A stretch of 13,194 bases of DNA from an uncultured Eubacteriales bacterium (GTDB taxonomy: Bacteria > Bacillota > Clostridia > Peptostreptococcales > Anaerovoracaceae). The stretch covers positions 1 to 13,194 of the forward strand of contig CACXFN010000105.1 in the NCBI GenBank assembly GCA_902766915.1. The letters run 5' to 3'. Position numbers and translations under genes: made by a program. The notes beneath the pieces were generated by a model that saw only the letters and a list, made by a program, of their open reading frames with translations, had not been told where the DNA came from and did not search any database. Within the stretch, counting starts at the first letter, position 1; each line of letters starts with the position of its first letter. Positions 1 through 6,592 of this stretch are shown here, one piece after another.

Positions 1-985
1 ATGCTCGTTTTTCTTCTCTGGTAAATTCTTTTGGTTTTTCTGTAAACAGTCTTTCCCATGCCCCATCTGCTAAAACTTCTGAAGGGTCATCCCCTAGGAA
101 AATATCTATGGCATTATCCCTATCCGGACGGCCAACATCATCTCTAAATGGAAGCTCTATAACTCTATCCGACTGCCTTAGGTTCCATAAATCCGCTTTG
201 CTTCCAGCAAGTCTGGTGCAGTGTATTCTTGATTGCTGTCCGGCACCAACACCAATGGCCTGTCCATCTACAGCAAAACAAACAGAATTTGACTGGGTGT
301 ATTTTAAGGTGATTAATGCTATCAACAAATCTCTTTTTGCAGACTCAGGAAGATTCTTATTTTTAGTTACAATATTTGAAAGTACGCTTTCATTAACTTT
401 ATAATCATTTCTTCCTTGCTCAAAGGTTATGCCAAATACCTGTTTTTTCTCTTTAGAATCAGGGATATACTGGGAGTCTATTTTTACAATATTGTAACCA
501 CCCTTTTTCTTAGATGAAAGTATTTCCAAAGCTTCCGGAGTATAATCAGGGGCGATGATACCATCGGACACTTCCCTCTTTAGGATTTTGGCGGTTACTT
601 CATCGCATGTATCAGATAGAGCAACCCAATCACCAAAGCTGGACATTCTGTCCGTTCCCCTTGCACGAGCGTAGGCAATGGCCATTGGGGAATCATCCAG
701 ACCTTCTATATCATCCACAAAAGTAGCTTTTTTAAGTATCTCATCCATGGGAATCGATACTGCGGCAGATGTGGGGCTAACATGTTTAAAAGATGTGGCC
801 GCAGGTAAGCCGGTGGCTTCTTTGACTTCCTTTACCAATTGCCAACTATTGAAGGCATCCAGGAAATTTATATATCCCGGTCTACCATTAAGAATTTCTA
901 TGGGAAGATCTGTGCCATCTTCCATATAGATTAGTGCCGGCTTTTGATTAGGATTGCATCCATATTTTAATTCGAATTCTTTCAT
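1..985 (-). CDS. purH: Stand-alone AICAR transformylase (PurH C-terminal-domain type), partial at the left edge
   Basis: This protein transfers a formyl group from 10-formyl-THF to AICAR, giving FAICAR, the ninth step of IMP synthesis. The frame is open from an ATG at 985 to the left edge: 328 residues are visible and the C-terminus is outside. The sequence starts directly with the transformylase fold (MKEFELKYGCNPNQKPA), so the N-terminal IMP cyclohydrolase domain of bifunctional PurH is absent. Visible motifs are KHVSPTSAAV at residues 67-76, holding the catalytic Lys-His pair, and the GQAIGVGAGQQSR segment at 241-253. Stand-alone forms are near 390 residues, so about 60 are probably missing. 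The cyclohydrolase lost from this protein is supplied by the adjacent PurO-type gene. A weak AAAGGAA ribosome site lies 6 bases before the ATG. Function is confident; the symbol purH is used loosely, because the protein is only half of classical PurH. Confidence 0.93.
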   Translation of the reverse strand, partial: MKEFELKYGCNPNQKPALIYMEDGTDLPIEILNGRPGYINFLDAFNSWQLVKEVKEATGLPAATSFKHVSPTSAAVSIPMDEILKKATFVDDIEGLDDSPMAIAYARARGTDRMSSFGDWVALSDTCDEVTAKILKREVSDGIIAPDYTPEALEILSSKKKGGYNIVKIDSQYIPDSKEKKQVFGITFEQGRNDYKVNESVLSNIVTKNKNLPESAKRDLLIALITLKYTQSNSVCFAVDGQAIGVGAGQQSRIHCTRLAGSKADLWNLRQSDRVIELPFRDDVGRPDRDNAIDIFLGDDPSEVLADGAWERLFTEKPKEFTREEKRA

Positions 986-991
986 TGGTAT

Positions 992-1017
992 TTCCTTTTA
1001 CATTACTTCCTTTTACA
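992..1017 (-). repeat. Direct repeat duplicating the purH ribosome-site region
   Basis: The 11-base plus-strand word TTCCTTTTACA occurs at 992-1002 and again, perfectly, at 1007-1017, with a period of 15. Read on the minus strand this gives two copies of TGTAAAAGGAA, the proximal one serving as the purH ribosome site. Between them, 4 bases after the distal copy, is ATG followed at once by TAA (1003-998). Whether ribosomes use the distal site is unknown. Confidence 0.6.
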
Positions 1018-1059
1018 AGTATAGTTGCGAGTACGGGCTCAAGTATGGTTACGAGTATG
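1017..1059. repeat. Imperfect 19-base direct repeat with a 24-base period
   Basis: AAGTATAGTTGCGAGTACG at 1017-1035 recurs as AAGTATGGTTACGAGTATG at 1041-1059. The copies differ at 3 of 19 positions, all transitions. They sit between the purO stop and the purH start. No known operator is recognised; this could be a local tandem duplication that has begun to diverge. Confidence 0.55.
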
Positions 1060-1068
1060 ATCTATAGC

Positions 1069-1791
1069 TTATATATACTTATTAATTATTGTATCTTCAT
1101 ATTTACCTGTTTCTATATCCGTATACCTTACATATAATGAAATCTTATTGTCTTCGTCCAATGATTCCCATATTGTTTCGGTAAATGTGTTTATATCATT
1201 TGGAATATCAACACGTTTCGGTTCCCCTTGGAATGTAGGTATGGGATTACCATCCTTCACATAGGTATGAATGAAATGACCCAAGCCCGGTGCACCTTCA
1301 TATTCATAGAAAAACCTACTACAAATAATACCATCCGGATCCCCAGCTTTTAGTATACTCATTTTATAATATGGAATCCCTGAATGTGATATCCAGGCAA
1401 TTCCGCTAATTCTTGGCGTCCAATTAGGTCCGTCCGGTTCAAACTTTCTGCTTCTAAGAGCATCGGCAAAGGTCTCCTGCCTATCCAGATAATCTCTTAT
1501 TGTGTCAGTTTGATCACCATTTGTAACGATTAAATAATCTTTATATAAGCGTAATGGATAATAAATAATAAGGCTGGGATCTTCAACCTTACTTTCATCA
1601 AAGGGAACAATCATAAGATCATCCCCATCCTTTACAAAGGTTCTATTTCTGCTGTTTTCAGAACGTCCCATAATGAAATAAGCGGAAACCAGTTTTGTGG
1701 CATCGGGACTAATTCCGATTATTATTCCCCTACCGGGATAAGAATTACCTTCAACAAGTTCATTAAACTCTTTTACTTCATAGACATCCAT
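1069..1791 (-). CDS. purO: IMP cyclohydrolase, PurO type (IMP_cyclohyd family)
   Basis: This enzyme closes the ring of FAICAR to give IMP, the last step of de novo purine synthesis. The 240-residue protein carries conserved-looking blocks of the archaeal PurO-like family: YPGRGIIIGIS (18-28), AYFIMGRSENSRNR (37-50, rich in Ser and Arg) and KFEPDGPNWTPRIS (116-129). It has no similarity that I can see to the N-terminal cyclohydrolase domain of bacterial PurH, so it is the non-homologous solution to the same reaction. It lies 83 bases upstream of the stand-alone AICAR transformylase, which lacks a cyclohydrolase domain; the pairing supports both assignments. An AAAGGA ribosome site is about 9 bases before the ATG at 1791. 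It is somewhat longer than the archaeal enzyme of roughly 200 residues. The family call is from motif recognition without a search. Confidence 0.85.
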   Translation of the reverse strand: MDVYEVKEFNELVEGNSYPGRGIIIGISPDATKLVSAYFIMGRSENSRNRTFVKDGDDLMIVPFDESKVEDPSLIIYYPLRLYKDYLIVTNGDQTDTIRDYLDRQETFADALRSRKFEPDGPNWTPRISGIAWISHSGIPYYKMSILKAGDPDGIICSRFFYEYEGAPGLGHFIHTYVKDGNPIPTFQGEPKRVDIPNDINTFTETIWESLDEDNKISLYVRYTDIETGKYEDTIINKYI

Positions 1792-1823
1792 GTTATTGTC
1801 CTTTCAAATTAAAACCTTCAGGT

Positions 1824-2024
1824 TTATTTTCGAAGTCTACGCTCATCATTTTTATCCTTTTTATCTGCGTAGATTGCGTATACTCCCAATGCTGTTATTA
1901 CAACTCCCATAATAAAGAAACGAGTAAAGAAAGATGGCATTTCCCGCCCGGAAATAGTAAAGAATGCAAACCCAAGGAGAGATATACCAATTATTATTAA
2001 TCCAACTTTTATTCCATTGTTCAT
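1824..2024 (-). CDS. Small two-helix membrane protein of unknown function in the pur operon
   Basis: I do not recognise this 66-residue protein. It has two hydrophobic segments, at about residues 5-24 and 35-53, separated by a short loop containing GREMPSFFTR, and a highly charged tail from 54 (ADKKDKNDERRLRK). By the positive-inside rule the tail is probably cytoplasmic, so both ends would be inside and the loop outside. It appears to be a real gene: a GAGGAG ribosome site sits about 8 bases before the ATG, it is on the operon strand, and its stop is 32 bases from the purO start. It lies between purN and purO, yet no step of purine synthesis needs a membrane protein. A role near purines is inferred from position only; it may simply be a passenger. 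Confidence 0.72.
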   Translation of the reverse strand: MNNGIKVGLIIIGISLLGFAFFTISGREMPSFFTRFFIMGVVITALGVYAIYADKKDKNDERRLRK

Positions 2025-2042
2025 CTATAGCGCTCCTCTTCT

Positions 2043-2075
2043 ATTTATATAAACAATTTATATAAACAATTTATA
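2043..2075. repeat. 13-base tandem repeat, about 2.5 copies
   Basis: The word ATTTATATAAACA occurs at 2043-2055 and 2056-2068, followed by the first seven bases of a third copy to 2075. It fills much of the 74-base gap between the purN stop and the small membrane-protein gene. It is AT-rich and forms no convincing terminator. Replication slippage is the simplest origin. Confidence 0.6.
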
Positions 2076-2098
2076 ACGATAATTTTTTTGTCTTTAAA

Positions 2099-2695
2099 TT
2101 AATCCTGTTTTGACTCTGCGATTATTTGACTTATTAATTCCACAGCCATGGGAAGTATTATCCACTCGGCTTCTTCCATGATTCTTTTTTGCAGTGTCTC
2201 CGGAGTATCACCCGGTTCAACATAGACAGCTTTTTGAGCTATTATTTTTCCGCCATCTGGCACTTCATTAACAAAGTGCACCGTTGCGCCACTTACTTTG
2301 ACACCGTATTCCAATGCCTTTTCATGCACATGAATCCCATAACATCCTTTTCCACCGAAAGAAGGAAGAAGTGCAGGATGTATGTTAATAATTCTATCGG
2401 GAAATTCCGAAATAAAGGAAGGGCTAAGAATTCTTAAAAAACCTGCTAGTACTATTAAGTCTATCTCTCTATCCTTTAATTCTTTGATGAGTTCATGTTC
2501 TTCCTTATAAACAAAAGTATCGATAGCTGCATTTTTAGCTCGCTCTAATGCATAGGCATTAGAATTGGTTATTGCCACCAATACTATCTCACCACTACTT
2601 ATTTCGCCGGATTTTTCTGCGTTAATAAGGGCCTGTAGATTTGTCCCTCCACCGGAAACCAATACTGCAATTCTTGCTTTTTTATTATTTAGCAT
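2099..2695 (-). CDS. purN: Phosphoribosylglycinamide formyltransferase (GART, PurN)
   Basis: PurN transfers a formyl group from 10-formyl-THF to GAR, giving FGAR, step 3 of IMP synthesis, in the cytosol. The 198-residue protein has the usual length. The phosphate-binding loop is SGGGTNLQAL (14-23). The catalytic triad known from the E. coli enzyme is visible as Asn104 and His106 (IINIHPALLPSF) and Asp147 (NEVPDGG). The GKGCYGIHVHEKAL segment (115-128) is the usual substrate loop. The ATG at 2695 lies inside the end of purM, an 11-base overlap that suggests translational coupling. Nothing essential is missing. Confidence 0.97.
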   Translation of the reverse strand: MLNNKKARIAVLVSGGGTNLQALINAEKSGEISSGEIVLVAITNSNAYALERAKNAAIDTFVYKEEHELIKELKDREIDLIVLAGFLRILSPSFISEFPDRIINIHPALLPSFGGKGCYGIHVHEKALEYGVKVSGATVHFVNEVPDGGKIIAQKAVYVEPGDTPETLQKRIMEEAEWIILPMAVELISQIIAESKQD

Positions 2696-3809
2696 ATATA
2701 TTTACTTCTTTTTCTCCCTTAACAACCCTACCTAAAATGTATGCTTTTTCGTCCTTTTCCTGTAATATATTAATCGCTTCCTCCGCATCTTCTGGTGAAA
2801 CTATTACAGTCATTCCAACGCCCATATTAAAGGTATTAAACATATCCCTTTCAGGTATATCTCCTTCCCTGGATATTAAATTGAAAATGGGAAGAATTTT
2901 AATATTCTTTTTTTCTATCTCAACCCCGAATCCATCAGGGAGAGACCTTGGTATATTTTCGTAGAATCCGCCACCTGTAATATGCGCAACGGATTTAACA
3001 TTAACTCTATCAAAGAGAGCAAGCATAGGTTTGACGTAGATTTTAGTCGGTGTAAGTAAAACCTCTCCCAAGGATTTATTGGCAAAGTCCATTATTTCCA
3101 TAATGTCATTTCCACCCTTGTTATTCTCCAATGCTTCTTTTATAAATTCTCCAGATTTAGTACCTATAGGAGAGCTTATATCGGAATTTTCTACATCAAA
3201 TATTTTTCTAACCAGGGAAAAACCATTGGAATGGACACCGGAAGAAGGAAGGGCAATTAACACATCCCCTTCTCGCACCTTTGATTTATCAAGGATTCGA
3301 TTCTTATCTACAACACCTACAGCGAATCCTGCCAAATCATATTCATCCTCAGGATAGAAACCCGGCATCTCGGCGGTTTCCCCACCGATTAATGCGGAAT
3401 CAGACTGAATGCATCCTTCTGAAACACCTTTAACAATTTCAGCAATCTTTTCAGGAAAATTCTTTCCGCATGCTATATAATCTAAAAAATATAGAGGTTT
3501 TGCACCGACACAAAGGATATCGTTGACGCACATGGCTACACAGTCAATACCAACCGTATCATGCCTATCCATTAAAAAAGCAAGCTTAAGTTTAGTCCCT
3601 ACCCCATCGGTACCGCTGACTAAAACTGGATTTGGGGTATCCTTTATATCTAATTCAAATAAACCGCCAAACCCACCAATATCACCATTAATCGAAGCGC
3701 CATTAGTAAGTGTTCTGCCAACGAATTCCTTCATCAATTCAACTGATTTATAACCGGCAGTGATATCAACACCGGCCTCCTTATAGCTTTCGCTAAAACT
3801 CTTTGACAT
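2685..3809 (-). CDS. purM: Phosphoribosylformylglycinamidine cyclo-ligase (AIR synthetase, PurM)
   Basis: PurM uses ATP to close FGAM into AIR, step 5 of IMP synthesis. The protein begins SESYKEAGVDI, typical of the family, and has SGTDGVGTK at 65-73 and GGETAEMPG at 142-150, which belong to the nucleotide-binding PurM/PurL fold. HITGGGFYENIPR (276-288) is the C-terminal-domain signature. At 374 residues it is about 29 longer than the E. coli protein; the excess appears to lie at roughly 207-247, between SLVRKIF and LLTPTKIYVKP, where E. coli PurM has a shorter connection. The ATG at 3809 follows an AAAGG site, 27 bases after the purF stop, and the 3' end overlaps purN. Confidence 0.97.
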   Translation of the reverse strand: MSKSFSESYKEAGVDITAGYKSVELMKEFVGRTLTNGASINGDIGGFGGLFELDIKDTPNPVLVSGTDGVGTKLKLAFLMDRHDTVGIDCVAMCVNDILCVGAKPLYFLDYIACGKNFPEKIAEIVKGVSEGCIQSDSALIGGETAEMPGFYPEDEYDLAGFAVGVVDKNRILDKSKVREGDVLIALPSSGVHSNGFSLVRKIFDVENSDISSPIGTKSGEFIKEALENNKGGNDIMEIMDFANKSLGEVLLTPTKIYVKPMLALFDRVNVKSVAHITGGGFYENIPRSLPDGFGVEIEKKNIKILPIFNLISREGDIPERDMFNTFNMGVGMTVIVSPEDAEEAINILQEKDEKAYILGRVVKGEKEVNIYAK

Positions 3810-3836
3810 ATTTTATAACCTTTCTTGATTAATCGC

Positions 3837-5267
3837 TTATTTCTTCTCACTAATTTTGTGATCGTATTTATCCAAGGCAGTAGTTATTGGTTCCTGGGTG
3901 GGATATTCGCCGCTGAAGCAAGCATGACAGTATCCTTCATCCAGCTTGGTTCCAAGAAGCATATGCAAATGATTGATATCCAAGTATCCCACGCTATCCG
4001 CACCTACATGACTTGCTATTTCATCTGTGGACATTTTACATGCAATAAGTTTTTCCCTTGAATCAATGTCAGTACCATAATAACAGGGATTCATAAAGGG
4101 TGGAGCAGAACTCATGACATGGATTTCCTTTGCACCGGCATCTCTAACCAGCTTAATTATTCGTGCAATTGTGGTTCCCCTTACGATTGAATCATCAACA
4201 AGCACAACCCTCTTACCATTAACCGTTTCCTTTAGGACATTAAGTTTAATCATAACCTTATCTTCTCGGTTGGATTGTCCCGGGGCAATAAAGGTTCTTC
4301 CGATGTATTTATTTTTAATGAATCCTATTCCATATGGGATGCCGGATTGCTGGGCATAGCCTATGGCAGCGCTTATTCCGGAATCAGGAACACCTATTAC
4401 AACGTCGGCATGTACAGGATGTTCCATGGCAAGGCAAGCCCCTGCCCTCATTCTGGCCTCATGTACACTTACGCCTTCAATTTCGGAGTCGGGACGAGCA
4501 AAGTAGAGATATTCAAAAATGCATATTTTATGAGGAGCTCTATTTAAATGAGAATTAATTGTTTTTACTCCATCCTTTGAAAAGACCACTATCTCTCCCG
4601 GTTCCAAATCCCTAATATACTTGGCATTTACTGCATCAAGGGCACAGGTTTCGGATGCTATAATATAAGCACCGTCGTCACGCTGGCCGTAAAGAAGAGG
4701 TCTAAATCCATAGATATCACGTACAGCAATCATCTTGCTTGGTGACATTATTATTAAGGAATATGCTCCATCTAATTTGTCCATTGATTTTTCAACAGCT
4801 TCCTCAATGGATTCACTTCCAATTCGTTCTTTGGTGATTATATATGCAATTACTTCAGTATCATTTGTTGTGTGAAATATGGATCCTTCTAATTCCAAGG
4901 ACTGTCTAAGTTCGAAGGCATTTACCAAATTTCCGTTATGAGCAACAGCCATACGACCCTTGTGATGATTTACCACCATGGGCTGAGAATTGGCTCTGGT
5001 ACTGGTTCCGGTGGTTCCATAGCGAACATGTCCAACTGCCATATTGCCTTTTCCTAATTCTTCTAAACTTCTTGCATCGAAAACATCTTCCACCAAGCCT
5101 ACGTCCTTTCGACTAGTGAATATACCATCATCGTTAACAACGATTCCGCAGTTTTCCTGACCACGATGTTGTAATGCAAAAAGTCCGTAATATGTAGTAT
5201 GTGCCGCATCTATGGTTTCATTTGAAAAAATACCGAATAGTCCACACTCTTCATGCAGATTGCTCAT
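3837..5267 (-). CDS. purF: Amidophosphoribosyltransferase (glutamine PRPP amidotransferase, PurF)
   Basis: PurF makes phosphoribosylamine from PRPP and glutamine, the committed and feedback-controlled first step of purine synthesis. The 476-residue protein has an N-terminal nucleophile glutaminase domain and a C-terminal phosphoribosyltransferase domain. The sequence begins [12 protein letters not shown], so Cys8 should become the catalytic N-terminus after loss of a 7-residue propeptide. The PRPP loop is [13 protein letters not shown] (354-366). Cys249, Cys395, Cys447 and Cys450 match in spacing the four ligands of the [4Fe-4S] cluster in the Bacillus subtilis enzyme, so this is the oxygen-sensitive, propeptide-bearing class and not the E. 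coli class. An AAAGGAG site, overlapping the end of purE, stands about 10 bases before the ATG at 5267. Confidence 0.97.
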   Translation of the reverse strand: MSNLHEECGLFGIFSNETIDAAHTTYYGLFALQHRGQENCGIVVNDDGIFTSRKDVGLVEDVFDARSLEELGKGNMAVGHVRYGTTGTSTRANSQPMVVNHHKGRMAVAHNGNLVNAFELRQSLELEGSIFHTTNDTEVIAYIITKERIGSESIEEAVEKSMDKLDGAYSLIIMSPSKMIAVRDIYGFRPLLYGQRDDGAYIIASETCALDAVNAKYIRDLEPGEIVVFSKDGVKTINSHLNRAPHKICIFEYLYFARPDSEIEGVSVHEARMRAGACLAMEHPVHADVVIGVPDSGISAAIGYAQQSGIPYGIGFIKNKYIGRTFIAPGQSNREDKVMIKLNVLKETVNGKRVVLVDDSIVRGTTIARIIKLVRDAGAKEIHVMSSAPPFMNPCYYGTDIDSREKLIACKMSTDEIASHVGADSVGYLDINHLHMLLGTKLDEGYCHACFSGEYPTQEPITTALDKYDHKISEKK

Positions 5268-5281
5268 TTTGATAAACTCCT

Positions 5282-5776
5282 TTATTTATTATACTTTTCT
5301 TCAATCTTTTTGTTCTTTTCCAGCACTTTTTTAGAATCTGATAAACGTCTTTCTGCAAGCTTTTCAGCAAGGCTTTTACTGCTTACAGCCAGGATTTCAG
5401 CAGCGAGTAGTGCAGCATTGGCGGCACCATCGATTGCAACCGTTGCCACAGGAATTCCTGTAGGCATCTGCACTGTAGAAACCAAAGCATCAATTCCATC
5501 AAAAGGACCTGCATCAATTGGAATTCCGATTACCGGTAGAGTAGTATTGGCTGCAATTGAACCTGCCAAATGAGCTGCCATCCCGGCTGCGGCAATAATA
5601 ACACCGAATCCATTTTCTCTGGCAGTTAGGGCAAATTCTGCGGCCTCTTCCGGTGTTCTATGTGCAGAATATACATGTACCTCTTTGGGAATTTTCAGTT
5701 CATCTAAAACCTTAATGGCTTTTTCAACTACTTCCAAATCACTATCAGATCCCATGATTACAGCTACTTTTTTCAT
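5282..5776 (-). CDS. purE: Phosphoribosylaminoimidazole carboxylase / N5-CAIR mutase (PurE, class I-like)
   Basis: PurE forms CAIR, step 6 of IMP synthesis. The 164-residue protein shows GSDSD (9-13), SAHRTPEEA (38-46) and AGMAAHLAG, the loop that reads AHLPG in E. coli PurE. This resembles class I enzymes, which rearrange N5-CAIR made by PurK. Class II enzymes, which use CO2 directly, carry AGRSNALSG-like residues at this place. No purK is visible here; it may be elsewhere or absent. The ATG at 5776 has a strong AAGGAG site 7 bases upstream, inside ruvX, and the two genes overlap by 32 bases. The gene therefore has no separate intergenic promoter and probably depends on transcription through ruvX. 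Confidence 0.95.
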   Translation of the reverse strand: MKKVAVIMGSDSDLEVVEKAIKVLDELKIPKEVHVYSAHRTPEEAAEFALTARENGFGVIIAAAGMAAHLAGSIAANTTLPVIGIPIDAGPFDGIDALVSTVQMPTGIPVATVAIDGAANAALLAAEILAVSSKSLAEKLAERRLSDSKKVLEKNKKIEEKYNK

Positions 5777-6221
5777 CAGTTTCTCCTTTATGTTTATCTA
5801 GATATCCTTGTAAAATAATAATGGCTGCCTGTTTATCAATAACTTCTTTTCTTTTTTCTCTGGAAACATCAGCTGCAATTAAAACCCCTTCAGCTATCAA
5901 GGTTGTAAACCTTTCATCCTCCCATTCAAAAACAACATTCTGGAGACCCCCTCCAGTACTTCTAAACTTGTTTTCAAGCTTCTGTCTAAATTCTCTAACT
6001 TTTTCTGTTTGAATACTGTCAGTGCCATTCAGATTAATTGGAAGACCTATTACAACTGTATCACAATCGTATTCTTTTACTAATTCCAATATTTTATCAG
6101 TATCTTTTTTGATTCCTATTCTCTCATAGGTCATAATACCCTGGGCGGTAATCCCGAGGGCATCGCTAACTGCAATACCAATGGTTTTATCACCTACATC
6201 CAATCCGATTTTTCTTTTCAT
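5745..6221 (-). CDS. ruvX: RuvX/YqgF family Holliday-junction resolvase-like protein
   Basis: RuvX (YqgF) proteins have an RNase H-like fold and are linked to Holliday-junction resolution and to 16S rRNA 5'-end maturation. The 158-residue protein contains [15 protein letters not shown] (6-20) with Asp8, [13 protein letters not shown] (57-69), EDERFTT (101-107) and a C-terminal Asp129 in EVIDKQAA. These match the acidic positions expected for the active site. Between 88 and 94 there is a small STGGGLQ insertion. In Clostridia ruvX usually follows ireB, as here, but a terminator separates them, so ruvX appears to head the pur operon. No Shine-Dalgarno sequence is visible before the ATG at 6221; the start is supported by the family's N-terminus. 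Confidence 0.94.
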   Translation of the reverse strand: MKRKIGLDVGDKTIGIAVSDALGITAQGIMTYERIGIKKDTDKILELVKEYDCDTVVIGLPINLNGTDSIQTEKVREFRQKLENKFRSTGGGLQNVVFEWEDERFTTLIAEGVLIAADVSREKRKEVIDKQAAIIILQGYLDKHKGETDEKSSCNHGI

Positions 6222-6243
6222 AATAATAAAAATATCGCTGATA

Positions 6244-6249
6244 ATTATA
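6244..6249 (-). promoter_or_regulatory. Candidate -10 element for ruvX and the pur operon
   Basis: The minus strand reads TATAAT at 6249-6244, which would start transcription near 6238 and leave a leader of about 17 AT-rich bases without a ribosome site. At a 17-base spacing the -35 hexamer is TTCTAT, a poor match, and no TG extension is present. It lies just past the ireB terminator, where a promoter is needed. I see no PurR box or purine riboswitch. Confidence 0.35.
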
Positions 6250-6270
6250 TAATAAGAACTGCAATAATAG

Positions 6271-6297
6271 AAAACGGCGGGGTAATCCCGCCGTTTT
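6271..6297 (-). terminator. Intrinsic terminator after ireB
   Basis: AAAACGGCGGG (6271-6281) and CCCGCCGTTTT (6287-6297) form a perfect 11-bp stem with a 5-base loop. It starts 9 bases past the ireB stop. On the minus strand the stem ends in TTTT followed by CTATTATT, so the U tract is short. Because the stem ends in A and T runs it could work in both directions, but no plus-strand gene feeds into it. Confidence 0.87.
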
Positions 6298-6305
6298 AAG
6301 GTACT

Positions 6306-6551
6306 CTATTTCTGAAGGTAGTCCTTCAGTATCTCCTCCACAAGATCGTCTCTATCGATTCTGCTTATCATCATACGTGCGTTATTGTAACTTGTAATAT
6401 ATGATGGATCGCCGGAAAGAATATATCCAACCATTTGATCGATGCCGTTATACCCTCTTTCTTCCAATGCCGCATAAACCGATTCAAGCACTTCTCTCGT
6501 AGTCTTTTGCTGAACCTTGGTTGTGTCGAACATAATCGTTTTTCTCTCCAT
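6306..6551 (-). CDS. ireB: IreB family regulatory phosphoprotein (UPF0297)
   Basis: IreB in Enterococcus faecalis is a small substrate of the Ser/Thr kinase IreK and phosphatase IreP and modulates cephalosporin resistance. This 81-residue protein shows the family core: TREVLESVYAALEERGYN (18-35), QMVGYILSGDPSYITSYNNAR (39-59) and a helical acidic end. Its N-terminus has Thr5, Thr10 and Thr11, the region that is phosphorylated in the E. faecalis protein; use of these residues here is inferred. The ATG at 6551 has a GGAGGG site 6 bases upstream, and the gene lies 41 bases after the alaS stop. The order alaS-ireB-ruvX is common in Firmicutes. The kinase and phosphatase are not in this window. 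Confidence 0.95.
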   Translation of the reverse strand: MERKTIMFDTTKVQQKTTREVLESVYAALEERGYNGIDQMVGYILSGDPSYITSYNNARMMISRIDRDDLVEEILKDYLQK

Positions 6552-6592
6552 TTGTTCCCTCCAATCACATTATCTTAACACCTGATATTATA

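Noticed and set aside
678..929. Plus-strand open frames across the pur, alaS and pgm region (this one and many others)
   Set aside because: They lie antisense to long, motif-bearing minus-strand genes and show no recognisable protein features.
992..1059. Possible CRISPR array or iteron cluster
   Set aside because: There are only two copies of each repeat, the spacers are a few bases long, and no associated genes are present.
6222..6270. Purine riboswitch or PurR box before the pur operon
   Set aside because: The gap is 49 bases, too short for a riboswitch aptamer with expression platform, and no CCGAAC-type box is visible.
6371..6568. 65-residue minus-strand frame overlapping ireB
   Set aside because: It is a shifted frame of the same DNA; the ireB frame has family motifs and a ribosome site.
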